A stretch of 60,096 nucleotides of DNA from B46-G9 sp964548365 (GTDB lineage: Bacteria > Desulfobacterota > DSM-4660 > Desulfatiglandales > Desulfatiglandaceae): assembly GCA_964548365.1 (NCBI GenBank), contig CAZJRD010000014.1, positions 1-60,096 of the forward strand. The letters run 5' to 3'. A program made the position numbers and the translations under genes. Positions 17,173-26,710 of this stretch are shown piece by piece. Under the pieces are notes generated by a model. That model was given only the letters and a program-made list of their open reading frames with translations, had not been told where the DNA came from and ran no database searches. Each line of letters begins with the position of its first letter. The first letter of the stretch is position 1.

Positions 17173-17643
17173 ACTTCCACCTCCTTCTCTTCGTTGTCGA
17201 GTTGGAGCCCCAACGCCATTGCCCCGATTTATTTTGAAAAAATATCTCATTTCTGGATTGGAAACTCACTAGTGCTCGAAATCCATTTGTGGAAAGGCAC
17301 TATTTAACGGGATAATGTACTATGCCAAGAGAGCAAAGCATGAGGAGCATGTCAACTCTTTTTCAAAAAGCAGGTGCCGCTGTTTCGCTGTTTTCCTGAA
17401 AGAGGCATCCATAAGAAGGATATGGTAAAAGAGACATATACCTTTTGTGAGAATATTCATTTTTCTAGATAAACCAAGTTGTTACGGCATTGCTAAGCAA
17501 GGCTTGTGCAATAATATCTGGATTTTTTTGTCAAATATGATAAAAAGAAATGTTTGTAAGAACCCAGGTCTTTAGCCTGAGAACTGAAGACTGATTGAGT
17601 AGTCACGAATGTTCAACAACGAGGAAGAGGGGGACAGTCAACG
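17173..17643. other. divergent intergenic region etfB / rfbD-like gene
   Basis: 471 bases between divergent genes, A+T rich, with no reading frame of note and no repeat family recognised. Promoters for both sides must lie here, but no -35/-10 pair was convincing by eye. Confidence 0.5.
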
Positions 17644-18525
17644 ATGAAAATATTGATTGTGGGTGGAACCGGTATGTTAGGGAGCGAATGCAGAGAGTTG
17701 TTGAGCCGAAAGCACGAAATCATTGTGCCGGGTCATGATGCCCTTGACATCGTAAGTTGGGATGAGGTTATAGAGAGCCTGCAAAAGATCTCCCCCGAAA
17801 TAGTTTTGAATTGCGCGGCATTCGCTGATGTCGATGGATGTGAAGACAACGAATTTGTGGTCAGAAAAATAAATGTGGAGGGACCGAGAAATCTTGCCCA
17901 GGGGGCGGCGAGATTTGGAAGTCAGCTCATCCATATCTCGAGCGACTATGTCTTTGATGGACAAAAGACGCTACCCCAACCCTATTTCGAAGATGACTTA
18001 GTGCGGCCCCTCTCAGCGTATGGAAAGAGCAAGGCGGAAAGCGAAATCGCGGTACGGGAGAATTCTCCCAACTACATCATCCTTCGCACGGGTTGGTTGT
18101 ACAGCAGAGGAGGAAGCAATTTCATCAAGTCAATTCTTTCTGCTGCCATGAAAAAAGGCACAAAAGTCTTGAAAGTGGTTGATGACCAGTTTGGATCTCC
18201 CACATGGGCATATCGTCTCGCCCACCAGATCGAGGCACTTCTAAATCGTGGAGGAAGAGGGACCTATCACGCTACTGCCGAGGGATTTTGCAGCAGATTC
18301 GAATGGGCAACATTTATCCTTGAAAAACTTGGGCTGGGCACCCCCCTTGAGCCCTGCAGTTCAGAAGCGTTTCCCAGGCCTGCGAAAAGGCCCGTAAATT
18401 CTATCCTCGAGAACAGGTTGCTCAAGAAACAGGGGAGTAATGTGATGCGGGAATGGAAAGAAGACCTTAATGAATTCCTGGACCTGTTCGGAGAAGAGTT
18501 GATCCGGGAGGCATCAGAAAATTAG
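17644..18525 (+). CDS. rfbD: dTDP-4-dehydrorhamnose reductase (RmlD family)
   Basis: 293 residues. NAD(P)-binding GGTGMLG is at residues 7-13, HISSDYVFDG at ~97-106 and catalytic YGKSK at 126-130, all typical of the RmlD subgroup of extended short-chain dehydrogenases. GSPTWAYRLA matches the family's conserved 'G.PT...dlA' segment. It reduces dTDP-6-deoxy-L-lyxo-4-hexulose to dTDP-L-rhamnose. The rest of the rml pathway is not adjacent, so a related sugar-nucleotide reductase is possible. Confidence 0.85.
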   Translation: MKILIVGGTGMLGSECRELLSRKHEIIVPGHDALDIVSWDEVIESLQKISPEIVLNCAAFADVDGCEDNEFVVRKINVEGPRNLAQGAARFGSQLIHISSDYVFDGQKTLPQPYFEDDLVRPLSAYGKSKAESEIAVRENSPNYIILRTGWLYSRGGSNFIKSILSAAMKKGTKVLKVVDDQFGSPTWAYRLAHQIEALLNRGGRGTYHATAEGFCSRFEWATFILEKLGLGTPLEPCSSEAFPRPAKRPVNSILENRLLKKQGSNVMREWKEDLNEFLDLFGEELIREASEN

Positions 18526-18598
18526 GCAGGCAGAAACAGGATCCCTTGGATTTAAATTCCAATGCCTTGTGCCCTGTGCCTTGAGCACTGGATAAATC

Positions 18599-19024
18599 AT
18601 GCGTCTTTTCTTAACAATACTAGCGCTGGCATATGCCGTATGTCCCTACGATCTCCTTCCCGATTGGCTAGTGGGGCTCGGGTGGATCGACGATATCTCG
18701 ATCCTGGGGCTCCTGTGGTGGTATTTGTATCGCTATAGCAAGCGTAAATCCGCACAAGAACGGACTTCTCAAGAGAGCGATTTCCGCTCCTATTCTAACC
18801 AGGAGCAAGAGCAACCCAGGAGGAGCGGCTTTGCCCCCGACCCGTACCAGGTCCTTGAGGTGAGCAGGAATGCATCGCAGGAACAGATAAGAAAGGCCTA
18901 TAAGAAACTGGCGGGGAAATATCACCCGGACAAGGTTTCACACCTCGGCCAGGAATTTCAAGCCCTGGCCGAGAAGCGCTTCAAAGATATTCAGGAGGCA
19001 TACGAAGCGCTCCGGGTCAAATAG
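18599..19024 (+). CDS. DUF1232-like membrane anchor fused to a J-domain
   Basis: 141 residues. Residues 1-45 carry a DUF1232/YkvA-like hydrophobic motif (YAVCPYDLLPDWLVGLGWIDD). Residues 50-78 are a charged linker. Residues 82-139 are a complete J-domain with HPD at 109-111 (KYHPDK) and DIQEAYEAL at the end. The J-domain would stimulate DnaK ATPase near the membrane. There is no zinc-finger or substrate domain. It overlaps the convergent 19017 gene by 8 bases at the 3' ends. Confidence 0.85.
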   Translation: MRLFLTILALAYAVCPYDLLPDWLVGLGWIDDISILGLLWWYLYRYSKRKSAQERTSQESDFRSYSNQEQEQPRRSGFAPDPYQVLEVSRNASQEQIRKAYKKLAGKYHPDKVSHLGQEFQALAEKRFKDIQEAYEALRVK

Positions 19025-20933
19025 ATCGTCCGAGCACAGCCCCCTCATAGATGGCGGTCTTTGCGCTCCTGGGTTCCAGGCAATCACCGATTCGATGTAT
19101 TTCATAGCCCAGGGGCTGAAGCTGCTCATAAAGCGTATTATCCGGCCGGCTCCCGATGGCAATGACAACCCTTTCAGCCTCCAGGAAGGTCTCCTTTCCG
19201 TCCTTGTCACTCACGAATACTCCATTGTCCTCCACCTTTTTCAGCTTGGTCTCGGGCATTACCCTGATCTTGTTGGAACGTAATTTCCGGAGAAGGATCT
19301 TTCTCGTCATACTTTCCAGCGCTTTTCCAATCTTAGGCAGAAGCTCAACAATAGTCACAGCAGAGCCTGATTCGGCCAAGTGATGTGCGACTTCGCAGCC
19401 GGTGGCACCTCCGCCGATCACGACGGTCTTTTTCGGGGTAGGGGTATCTCCCTCGAGCATACCCACGTAAGAGGTAACAATCGATTTATCGATCCCCTCC
19501 ACCGGTGGGAACACAGGCAGGGAGCCGGTTGCCAGGATAACCACATCGGGTTCTTGTTGCTTTATGGTATCGACGCTCACCTCCTGGTTCAAATGGCACT
19601 TGACGCCGAATTTCTCAATCTGCCGTTTTTGAAACCGGATAAGATGAAGCAGTTCTTTCTTGTATTCGGTAACGCTTCCCATGACGAGCTGGCCCCCGAG
19701 GAGTGATGCCTTCTCAAAAAGGTGCACATCGTGCCCCCTCCTGGCCGCAACCCACGCCACATTCAACCCCCCGGGTCCTCCACCGATAACCATGATCTTC
19801 CGAACCTGTTCAGCCGGAACGATGACCATTTCATTTTCCCGCCCCAGAGTCGGATTCACGAGACACTCGATTCTTCCTCTTCGGAAAATGGATTCCATAC
19901 AGGTGTTGCAGGCGATACAGGTACGTATATCTTCAAACCGGCCTTCTTTGGCCTTTCTTGGCATTTCCGGATCAGCAAGAAGTCCCCTTCCGATGCAAAC
20001 AAGGTCCGCTTTGCCCTTGGTTATGATATCATCCGCAAGGATCGGATCATTGATTCTCCCAACGGCCATGATGGGGATATGAAGTGCCTTTCTTATCTTT
20101 TCCGCACTGTCAGCCAGGCATGCCTGTTTCATGAACATGGGTTGGGCAATCCACTCGGGGGTCGCATCATTTCCCGCCGAGACCTGTACGACATCGACTC
20201 CTGATTCTACAATTGGTTTCAGGACCTGGATGCTTTCCTGGACGGTCAGCCCATCAGGGCAGAATTCCTGCGCGCTGATTTTGAATGAAATGGGAAAATT
20301 TTCTCCCACGCGCCTGCGGATTTCCTCCACGACCTCTCTGGCGAAGCGCGTTCTTCCAAGAATATCTCCTCCGTATTCATCCTCCCTGATATTGGAAAAA
20401 CGGGACAAAAATTGATTAATGAGGTAGCCGTGAGCACCGTGTATTTCAATGAGTTCAAAGCCTGCGGATACGGCACGTTCGGCGGCATCACCGAATTTCT
20501 TGACCAGTGCTTGAATCCCTTCAGTGGTGAGTGGCTCCACTTCGCCGTGGATAACCGGGCAGGGAAGCGGTGAAGGTGCCAGGGGTTTCCTTTTAATCAC
20601 CTTGACAGATGTCTGCCTGCCCCCGTGATGAACCTGCAGGGCGGGAACAGCACCTTCTGTTTTCATCACCTTGGCAATTTTCGACAAACCCTCCAGGAAA
20701 CGGTCATCATAAATTCTTGCCTGATGGGGAGAAACCACGCCTTCAAGAGAAACTGCGCAGGCCTCCATGATCACCATGGCCGGGCCCCCAGCGGCTCTCA
20801 AACGGTAGTGTTCCACTGTTTTTTCTGTAATACTCCCATCATCTTCAATGAGGAAAGAAGCCAGGGCGGGCATGACAATACGGTTCTCCAGTTTAACGCC
20901 CCGAATCTGAAACGGGGTGAATAGCGAATGCAT
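19017..20933 (-). CDS. NADH:flavin oxidoreductase / 2,4-dienoyl-CoA-reductase-like Fe-S flavoenzyme
   Basis: 638 residues in three parts. An FMN TIM barrel (about 1-340) contains HHGGRQTS, IEIHGAHGYLINQFLS and the catalytic-region tyrosine. A 4Fe-4S cluster loop follows, CIACNTCMESIFRRGRIEC (C-x2-C-x3-C-x11-C). An FAD/NAD(P) module (about 375-638) carries VIGGGPGGLNVAWVAARRG and VIGGGATGCEVAHHLAESG. The architecture is that of FadH and trimethylamine-dehydrogenase-type enzymes. A role in unsaturated acyl-CoA reduction fits the nearby beta-oxidation genes but is inference. Confidence 0.9.
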   Translation of the reverse strand: MHSLFTPFQIRGVKLENRIVMPALASFLIEDDGSITEKTVEHYRLRAAGGPAMVIMEACAVSLEGVVSPHQARIYDDRFLEGLSKIAKVMKTEGAVPALQVHHGGRQTSVKVIKRKPLAPSPLPCPVIHGEVEPLTTEGIQALVKKFGDAAERAVSAGFELIEIHGAHGYLINQFLSRFSNIREDEYGGDILGRTRFAREVVEEIRRRVGENFPISFKISAQEFCPDGLTVQESIQVLKPIVESGVDVVQVSAGNDATPEWIAQPMFMKQACLADSAEKIRKALHIPIMAVGRINDPILADDIITKGKADLVCIGRGLLADPEMPRKAKEGRFEDIRTCIACNTCMESIFRRGRIECLVNPTLGRENEMVIVPAEQVRKIMVIGGGPGGLNVAWVAARRGHDVHLFEKASLLGGQLVMGSVTEYKKELLHLIRFQKRQIEKFGVKCHLNQEVSVDTIKQQEPDVVILATGSLPVFPPVEGIDKSIVTSYVGMLEGDTPTPKKTVVIGGGATGCEVAHHLAESGSAVTIVELLPKIGKALESMTRKILLRKLRSNKIRVMPETKLKKVEDNGVFVSDKDGKETFLEAERVVIAIGSRPDNTLYEQLQPLGYEIHRIGDCLEPRSAKTAIYEGAVLGRSI

Positions 20934-20942
20934 GGACTTTTC

Positions 20943-22055
20943 CTACTCCTTTTCTTGGGGGCTCGGGTTATTGTAGATATCGATCATTTTTTCCCCTTTT
21001 ACATACTCAGTCGATTTATACGTTGTTAAGTTCTCTACCTTGCCCATGACTTCTCTCATTCGATCACATTGCTTTTTCAGCTCTTGTACAGCTTTTTTAT
21101 CAGAGAGTTTTTCCTCTATTTCATCAAGAAGATAGTAGATATATTGAAGAGGCTGGTTTAACTCATGGCATGTGGTGCAGGCGATTTCAAGGACCCCCCG
21201 AAGCTTTTCTTTCTCCAGGCGTTCTTCTTGGGCGCGTTTCCGTGCCGTGATATCGCGGGTCACCGCGATGAGACATTTTTCATCCCCGTAGTCGATCACT
21301 TCTGCCGACCAGAGTACGTACCTGATTTCGCCTGATTTCATGCGAAATTTCGCTTCCAGGTTGCGGACCATTTCCTGTTCACGCAGGACCTTGACCATCT
21401 CTTTTCGTTGTTCAGGCTCAGCCCAGATACCCAGTGCTACCGATGTGCGGCCGATGACCTCATCACGACGGTAGCCGGTGGTCTCGAGAAACGCTTCATT
21501 CACATCAATATAAAATCCATCCTCGAGGGTGCTGATAACGATCCAGTCAGGGCTGGATCGAAACGCCTTGTGAAATTTCTCCTCGGACCGGGCAAGGGCC
21601 TCATTTGCGTGTTCCCGGTCAGTATAGTCCATAAAATAGCCCAGGATGGCAGGGCTATCATTGTAGGAAATGGAGGTGACCGATTCGATGATCCATTTCA
21701 GATCACCCTTTTTGTCCACGGCACGGTAGAGGTAGGGAGAAGAACGTTCCCCTTTGAGCATCTCTATCGCATTTGTCCTTACTTCCTCCCAGTCCTCGGC
21801 GAAAACCAATTTGGATGCCTCGTTTCCCAGCAGTTCATCTTCCGAATAACCTGATATGCGCTGAAACTCCCGATTCACAAGGGAGAACCTCCTGTCCTGG
21901 ACGATGAAGATACCAATGGGTGATGCCTCGAATATGTTTGCAAACGATTGGCCATCGAAGCAGATATTCACGTTCTCGTGTTCTGAGCCTTCTTTTTCCG
22001 AGGGTTGGGGATTCTTTTCTTTGGTATTTTGTTTTTGCTTCTTATTAAAAAACAT
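20943..22055 (-). CDS. PAS-PAS protein with orphan histidine-kinase dimerisation helices
   Basis: 370 residues from ATG 22055, which has AAGGAG upstream at a rather long spacing; an ATG at 22085 is in frame. After a charged N-terminus there are two PAS domains (FANIFEASPIGIFIVQD..., FHKAFRSSPDWIVISTLEDG...), each followed by a PAC-like segment (IIESVTSISYND; VTRDITARKRAQEE). The C-terminus has a DHp-like helix pair with an H-box (TTCHELNQPLQYIYYLL). The ATPase (HATPase_c) domain is absent, and the frame ends naturally after about 65 further residues. It is 10 bases upstream of the flavoenzyme gene on the same strand. Confidence 0.8.
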   Translation of the reverse strand: MFFNKKQKQNTKEKNPQPSEKEGSEHENVNICFDGQSFANIFEASPIGIFIVQDRRFSLVNREFQRISGYSEDELLGNEASKLVFAEDWEEVRTNAIEMLKGERSSPYLYRAVDKKGDLKWIIESVTSISYNDSPAILGYFMDYTDREHANEALARSEEKFHKAFRSSPDWIVISTLEDGFYIDVNEAFLETTGYRRDEVIGRTSVALGIWAEPEQRKEMVKVLREQEMVRNLEAKFRMKSGEIRYVLWSAEVIDYGDEKCLIAVTRDITARKRAQEERLEKEKLRGVLEIACTTCHELNQPLQYIYYLLDEIEEKLSDKKAVQELKKQCDRMREVMGKVENLTTYKSTEYVKGEKMIDIYNNPSPQEKE

Positions 22056-22265
22056 TTGTCTGGCTACTCCTTGCCAAAAATGCAAAATATTCGCGGTTAA
22101 GGCGCACGGTTTATGGCATGCCTGATCTTCGTAGGTCCCAGAGGACCAAGTTTTTCAACGGATAAGGTATGCTAGTTTTCTGCAAATAAGCCTTGTTGTC
22201 AAGAAGAAAGCGGGAAGGATATCTGCCTGGATTTCAGGAAGGACGAGCTTGGCAATTGGAATCAT

Positions 22266-23030
22266 TTACTTGAAGGCTGATCCGAAACTCGCCTTGAGAA
22301 ATTCCCGATTGAGACGGGCGATATTCGTGATAGAGATCTCCTTGGGGCACTGCACCTCGCACTCCGTGTGATTCGTGCAGTTCCCGAAGCCCAGTTCACC
22401 CATTTTTCGGAGCATGGATATGGCTCGTTTGGCCGCTTCTACTCTGCCTCTGGGGAGGAGGGCCAAGTGGGATATTTTTGCCCCCACAAAAAGCATGGCT
22501 GAGGCATTGGGGCATGCTGCAACGCATGCGCCACAGCCGATACACGCGGCAGCGTCCATGGCGAGCTCAGATTTTTCCGCTGAAACGGGGATGCTGTTCG
22601 CCTCGGGGGCCTGGCCGGTGTTTACGGAGATATAGCCCCCTGCCTGGATAATCGTATCAAACGCGCTTCGATCTATCATCAAGTCTTTCACGATACCAAA
22701 GGGGCGTGCCCGGAACGGTTCTATGACAATGGTGTCTCCGTCCTGGAAATGCCGCATGTGGAGTTGACAAAGGGTCGTTCCCGGCTGGGGACCATGGGCA
22801 TAGCCGTTCACCACAGTGCCGCAGGCACCGCAGATGCCTTCCCTGCAATCATGATCAAAAGCCACAGGTATTTTGCCTTCCAGGGTCAGTTTCTCATTCA
22901 GGACGTCCAGCATCTCCAGGAATGACATATCCGTATCAATATCTTTCACCTTGTGAACTTCCAGGTGCCCTTTCTCCTCTGCATTTTTCTGGCGCCAGAT
23001 TTTCAAGGTGAGGTTGATGATTCCGCTCAT
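22266..23030 (-). CDS. sdhB: succinate dehydrogenase/fumarate reductase iron-sulfur subunit
   Basis: 254 residues from ATG 23030, which overlaps the sdhA stop in a TCAT (ATGA) coupling; the frame extends further upstream only inside sdhA. It has the [2Fe-2S] loop CREGICGACG, the [4Fe-4S] loop CIGCGACVAACPN and a third cluster loop CTNHTECEVQCPKEI. It carries electrons between the FAD of SdhA and the diheme cytochrome b. It is last in the C-A-B operon typical of type-B enzymes, which can work as fumarate reductase or succinate dehydrogenase. Confidence 0.95.
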   Translation of the reverse strand: MSGIINLTLKIWRQKNAEEKGHLEVHKVKDIDTDMSFLEMLDVLNEKLTLEGKIPVAFDHDCREGICGACGTVVNGYAHGPQPGTTLCQLHMRHFQDGDTIVIEPFRARPFGIVKDLMIDRSAFDTIIQAGGYISVNTGQAPEANSIPVSAEKSELAMDAAACIGCGACVAACPNASAMLFVGAKISHLALLPRGRVEAAKRAISMLRKMGELGFGNCTNHTECEVQCPKEISITNIARLNREFLKASFGSAFK

Positions 23031-24940
23031 TTGTAACTCCTCTGGGTCAGGTGCACATTCTCGAAGGCAAGAGGTTCTTTGTGAAGCACCGGGGGGGTTC
23101 CTTCCCCGGCGTATTCCCAGGCTGACACATAACACGACGTATCGTCCTGGCGGAGGGCCTCGTGTTCTTCTGTCTGATAGGCCACATTGAAATGACACCC
23201 GCAGGATTCCTTTCTGGAGAGGGCGTCTTCTACCATTAATTCGGCAAACTCCAGAAAATCGGCCACCCGCCCCGCACGTTCAAGGGTCTGGTTGAGATCA
23301 TCCGATGCACCGGGAACAAGAGCGTTCTCCCAGAACTCTTCGCGCAACTGTGGGATCAATTCCCTGGCCTTTAAAAGGCCTTCCCCGGACCGGGTCATTC
23401 CGCAATATTCCCACAGGATATGACCGAGTTTGCGGTGTATGTCATCAACCGTGCGATGTCCTTTCAGCGTCAATAACTTCTGAATTCTTCCCCTGGCTTG
23501 CTGCGATGCATCCTCGAACACGGGATGCGCGGCATTCACGTCCGGGAGAGGAGTGCCTGCCAGATATCCGCCGATGGTGTAAGGAATGACAAAATATCCA
23601 TCCGCAAGCCCCTGCATGAGGGCACTCGCTCCGAGCCGGTTTGCCCCGTGGTCCGAAAAATTGGCCTCTCCGAGCACAAAGAGCCCCGGGATGGTGCTCA
23701 TCAGGTCATAGTCAACCCACAATCCGCCCATCACGTAATGGACTGCCGGGTAGATCATCATGGGCGTTTCATAGGGGTTCTCGCCAGTAATCCGTTCGTA
23801 CATGTCAAAGAGATTCCCGTACTTCCGCTCGATGACATTCCTTCCGTCCCGCTCAATGGGATCCCTGAAATCAAGATACACGGCATAGCCGGTGGGGCCA
23901 ACCCCTTTCCCCTCATCGCACTGTTCCTTTGCATTCCTGGACGCTACATCACGCGGAACAAGGTTCCCAAAACTCGGGTATTTTCTTTCCAGGTAGTAGT
24001 CACGCTCGTCTTCGGGGATTTCGTTGGGGGAGCGTTTGTCCCCGGGATTTTTCGGCACCCAGACCCGACCGTCATTCCTGAGGCTCTCGCTCATAAGGGT
24101 TAACTTGGACTGATAGGTCCCGTGGACCGGGATGCAGGTGGGATGAATCTGGACGAAACAGGGGTTCGCAAAAAATGCGCCTCTTTTGTAGGCCTTAAAG
24201 GTGGCCGAGACATTAGAATGCATGCCGTTGGTGGAGAGATAATAAGCATTGCCATACCCTCCGGTGGCCATGACCACCGCGTGAGCGGCATGTTTTTCGA
24301 TCTCACCCGTAATAAGATTGCGGGCCACCACGCCGCGCGCGCAGCCGTCCACCACCACGATATCCAGTATCTCTCTGCGGGGAAGCATCTCGATATGGTG
24401 CAGAGCTGCCTGGCGCATCATTGCGCTGTAGCAACCCAGAAGGAGTTGCTGCCCGGTCTGCCCCCGGGCATAAAAAGTACGGGAAACCTGGGCGCCGCCA
24501 AAGGACCTGTTGGCCAGGAGTCCGCCATATTCTCGGGCAAAGGGAACTCCTACGGCCGTACAGTGATCAATGATCTCGTTGCTGATCTGGGCCAGGCGGT
24601 AGACATTCGCCTCCCGGGCGCGGAAATCTCCACCCTTGATGGTATCGTAGAACAGTCGCCAGATACTGTCCCCGTCGCCGGGATAGTTCTTGGCCGCGTT
24701 AATGCCCCCCTGGGCGGCGATGCTATGGGCTCGGCGCGGTGTATCCTGCAGGCAGAAGGACTTGACATGATAGCCCAGCTCCGCCAGGGTCGCGGAAGCT
24801 GATGCACCGGCAAGGCCTGTTCCAAGCACGATGATTTCAAACTTTCGTTTGTTTGCGGGACTGACCAGTTTCATGTCGAACTTGTGTCTGTCCCATTTGG
24901 TCTCGAGAGGCCCTGCCGGGGCCTTTGCATCCAATGTCAT
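23027..24940 (-). CDS. sdhA: succinate dehydrogenase/fumarate reductase flavoprotein subunit
   Basis: 637 residues; GGAG precedes ATG 24940. VLGTGLAGASASATLAELGY is the FAD fold, and RAHSIAAQGGINAAK holds the histidine that binds FAD covalently. QIHPTCIPVHGTYQSKL and the downstream Arg-rich segment form the dicarboxylate site. It interconverts succinate and fumarate at the cytoplasmic face of the membrane with SdhB and SdhC. It is coupled to sdhB by a 4-base overlap and lies 10 bases after sdhC. Confidence 0.95.
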   Translation of the reverse strand: MTLDAKAPAGPLETKWDRHKFDMKLVSPANKRKFEIIVLGTGLAGASASATLAELGYHVKSFCLQDTPRRAHSIAAQGGINAAKNYPGDGDSIWRLFYDTIKGGDFRAREANVYRLAQISNEIIDHCTAVGVPFAREYGGLLANRSFGGAQVSRTFYARGQTGQQLLLGCYSAMMRQAALHHIEMLPRREILDIVVVDGCARGVVARNLITGEIEKHAAHAVVMATGGYGNAYYLSTNGMHSNVSATFKAYKRGAFFANPCFVQIHPTCIPVHGTYQSKLTLMSESLRNDGRVWVPKNPGDKRSPNEIPEDERDYYLERKYPSFGNLVPRDVASRNAKEQCDEGKGVGPTGYAVYLDFRDPIERDGRNVIERKYGNLFDMYERITGENPYETPMMIYPAVHYVMGGLWVDYDLMSTIPGLFVLGEANFSDHGANRLGASALMQGLADGYFVIPYTIGGYLAGTPLPDVNAAHPVFEDASQQARGRIQKLLTLKGHRTVDDIHRKLGHILWEYCGMTRSGEGLLKARELIPQLREEFWENALVPGASDDLNQTLERAGRVADFLEFAELMVEDALSRKESCGCHFNVAYQTEEHEALRQDDTSCYVSAWEYAGEGTPPVLHKEPLAFENVHLTQRSYK

Positions 24941-24950
24941 GGCAAACTCC

Positions 24951-25613
24951 TTATGCGCTCAGGTAGATGAAAACCGGTATTGAGGAAAAACAGACACCGA
25001 TAATCAGTGCATAGAGCACACTGATCATCTTGATGGCCGGCATGTACTTGGGATGATTGGCCCCGATGGTCTGAAAGGCACTCCAGAATCCATGGTTGAT
25101 ATGAAAACCCACTACGATGACCGAAAACACGTAAAAGGCAGCATAAAAAGGGTTCTGGAACGCTGTTGTAACCATACGGTACAGTCCGCCGACGGCGTTT
25201 CTGTCCACAAAGGTGAAGGCAAACAGATGAATAATCACGAATACCAGGATGTACAGACCCGTATAGGCCTGGAGCCTTGACGATACGGTCTGCCCTCCAG
25301 GGGCCTTTTTTCGGATGACGCTCTTTTTCATCACGTACCCCTGGGGGCGCGCTGCCAGGTTCTGAAAGTACAAAAACGCGCCGAAAAGGATGTGGAGCAG
25401 CGCGAAAAGAATGAGTCCTCCTTCGGCCAGACGAAGCAGGGCAGGGTGCTCGTGAAGCTGGGCCGAGTATCCTTCAAAGGCGGGTCCTCCCCCGTAATAA
25501 AAGAAATTTCCAACAAGGTGGAGTACAAGGAAAAGAGAGAAGCTGAGCCCCGTTATTGCCATCACCAGTTTCTTGCCAATGGATGACGTAAACGTCGCAA
25601 TGAACCAATTCAT
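24951..25613 (-). CDS. sdhC: succinate dehydrogenase/fumarate reductase cytochrome b subunit (type B)
   Basis: 220 residues from ATG 25613 (MNWFIATFTSSIGKK). Five hydrophobic segments carry the histidines expected for two b hemes: FLVLHLVGNFFYYGG, LFALLHILFGAFL, FVIIHLFAFTF and VVGFHINHGFWSAF. A single membrane subunit of this size defines the type-B (Wolinella/Bacteroides-like) enzymes, consistent with an anaerobe using menaquinone. It follows mdh closely (14 bases), so mdh and sdhCAB are probably one transcript. Confidence 0.92.
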   Translation of the reverse strand: MNWFIATFTSSIGKKLVMAITGLSFSLFLVLHLVGNFFYYGGGPAFEGYSAQLHEHPALLRLAEGGLILFALLHILFGAFLYFQNLAARPQGYVMKKSVIRKKAPGGQTVSSRLQAYTGLYILVFVIIHLFAFTFVDRNAVGGLYRMVTTAFQNPFYAAFYVFSVIVVGFHINHGFWSAFQTIGANHPKYMPAIKMISVLYALIIGVCFSSIPVFIYLSA

Positions 25614-25627
25614 TTTCCCCCCCATTC

Positions 25628-26575
25628 CTATTCCCCTGCATTCTCCAGCCGTTTCATGTCAGCAACCAGTCCCTCTACCGCGGCGGCTGAATCCTTGAGG
25701 GCCTTTTCTTCTTCAGGGGTAAGAGTGATTTCTATGATCTCTTCAATACCCTGCGCACCGAGCTTTACCGGCACCCCGATAAAGAGATCGTCGATTCCGT
25801 ATTCTCCTTCGAGGTAGGCGGCACAGGGAAGAATCATCTTCTTGTCTTTCAGGATGGCCTCCGCCATTTGGACTGCTGAAGAAGCGGGGGCATAAAAAGC
25901 ACTGCCCGTCTTGAGAAGCCCGACGATCTCCGCCCCTCCCTGCCGCGTTCTCTGCACGATGGCCTCTATTCGATCGGCTGGCAGGAGTTCAGTAATGGGA
26001 ATGCCTGCGACCGTGGAATAGCGGGGAAGGGGAACCATGGTGTCCCCATGCCCTCCCAGCACAAAGGCGTGCACATTTTCCACGGAAACACCAAGTTCCA
26101 TGGCGATGAAGGCACTGAATCTCGCCGAATCGAGCACTCCCGCCATGCCAATGACCTTTGTCTTGGGAAATCCGCTCATGTCGTAAGCCACATGGCACAT
26201 GGCATCCAGCGGATTACTTACCATTATCAACACCGCCCCGGGAGCGACGGAGGCGATATCCTGCGCAACAGAACCAACGATCTTCATATTGGTGCTCAGA
26301 AGATCGTCCCTGCTCATTCCAGGCCTTCTGGCAATGCCTGCGGTAATAATAACGATATCGGAGTCTTTGGCCTTGCCGTAATCCCCGGTGATGCCTGTAA
26401 TCCTGGAATCATGTTTTTCGACCGGGGCCGCTTCCATGAGGTCCAGGGCCTTTCCGGCAGGGACCCCGTCGAGGATATCCACCAGGACTACATCGGCAAG
26501 TTCCTTTTCTGCCACGCGCATCGCGGCGGTTGCTCCGACGTTTCCAGCGCCCACCACCGTTACCTTTTTTCTCAT
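25628..26575 (-). CDS. mdh: malate dehydrogenase (LDH-like type)
   Basis: 315 residues. NAD site GAGNVGATAA is at ~8-17, substrate loop GIARRPGMSRDDLL at ~80-93, and catalytic GGHGDTMVPL near 175. The C-terminus LTPEEEKALKDSA is typical of the LDH-like (type 3) MDHs. It interconverts malate and oxaloacetate, joining the carboxyltransferase upstream to the fumarate/succinate enzyme downstream through fumarase (not in the window). Confidence 0.94.
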   Translation of the reverse strand: MRKKVTVVGAGNVGATAAMRVAEKELADVVLVDILDGVPAGKALDLMEAAPVEKHDSRITGITGDYGKAKDSDIVIITAGIARRPGMSRDDLLSTNMKIVGSVAQDIASVAPGAVLIMVSNPLDAMCHVAYDMSGFPKTKVIGMAGVLDSARFSAFIAMELGVSVENVHAFVLGGHGDTMVPLPRYSTVAGIPITELLPADRIEAIVQRTRQGGAEIVGLLKTGSAFYAPASSAVQMAEAILKDKKMILPCAAYLEGEYGIDDLFIGVPVKLGAQGIEEIIEITLTPEEEKALKDSAAAVEGLVADMKRLENAGE

Positions 26576-26710
26576 TCCATTACTCCTTTATTTTCCGGCA
26601 CGCGTTTGCCGGTTCCCCCGTTAACTCGTTTGCCGGTTGAACAGCTCTCAATCAAATGATCGTTATCCCTTTGGCCTTATGCCCTGTGAATTACGCCTTA
26701 TGCCTGTCTT

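Noticed and set aside
17173..17643. A TTGACA on the minus strand near 17353-17358 as etfB promoter
   Set aside because: No acceptable -10 sequence at 16-18 bases; the nearby TTGGCA also lacks the -12 GC of a sigma54 site.
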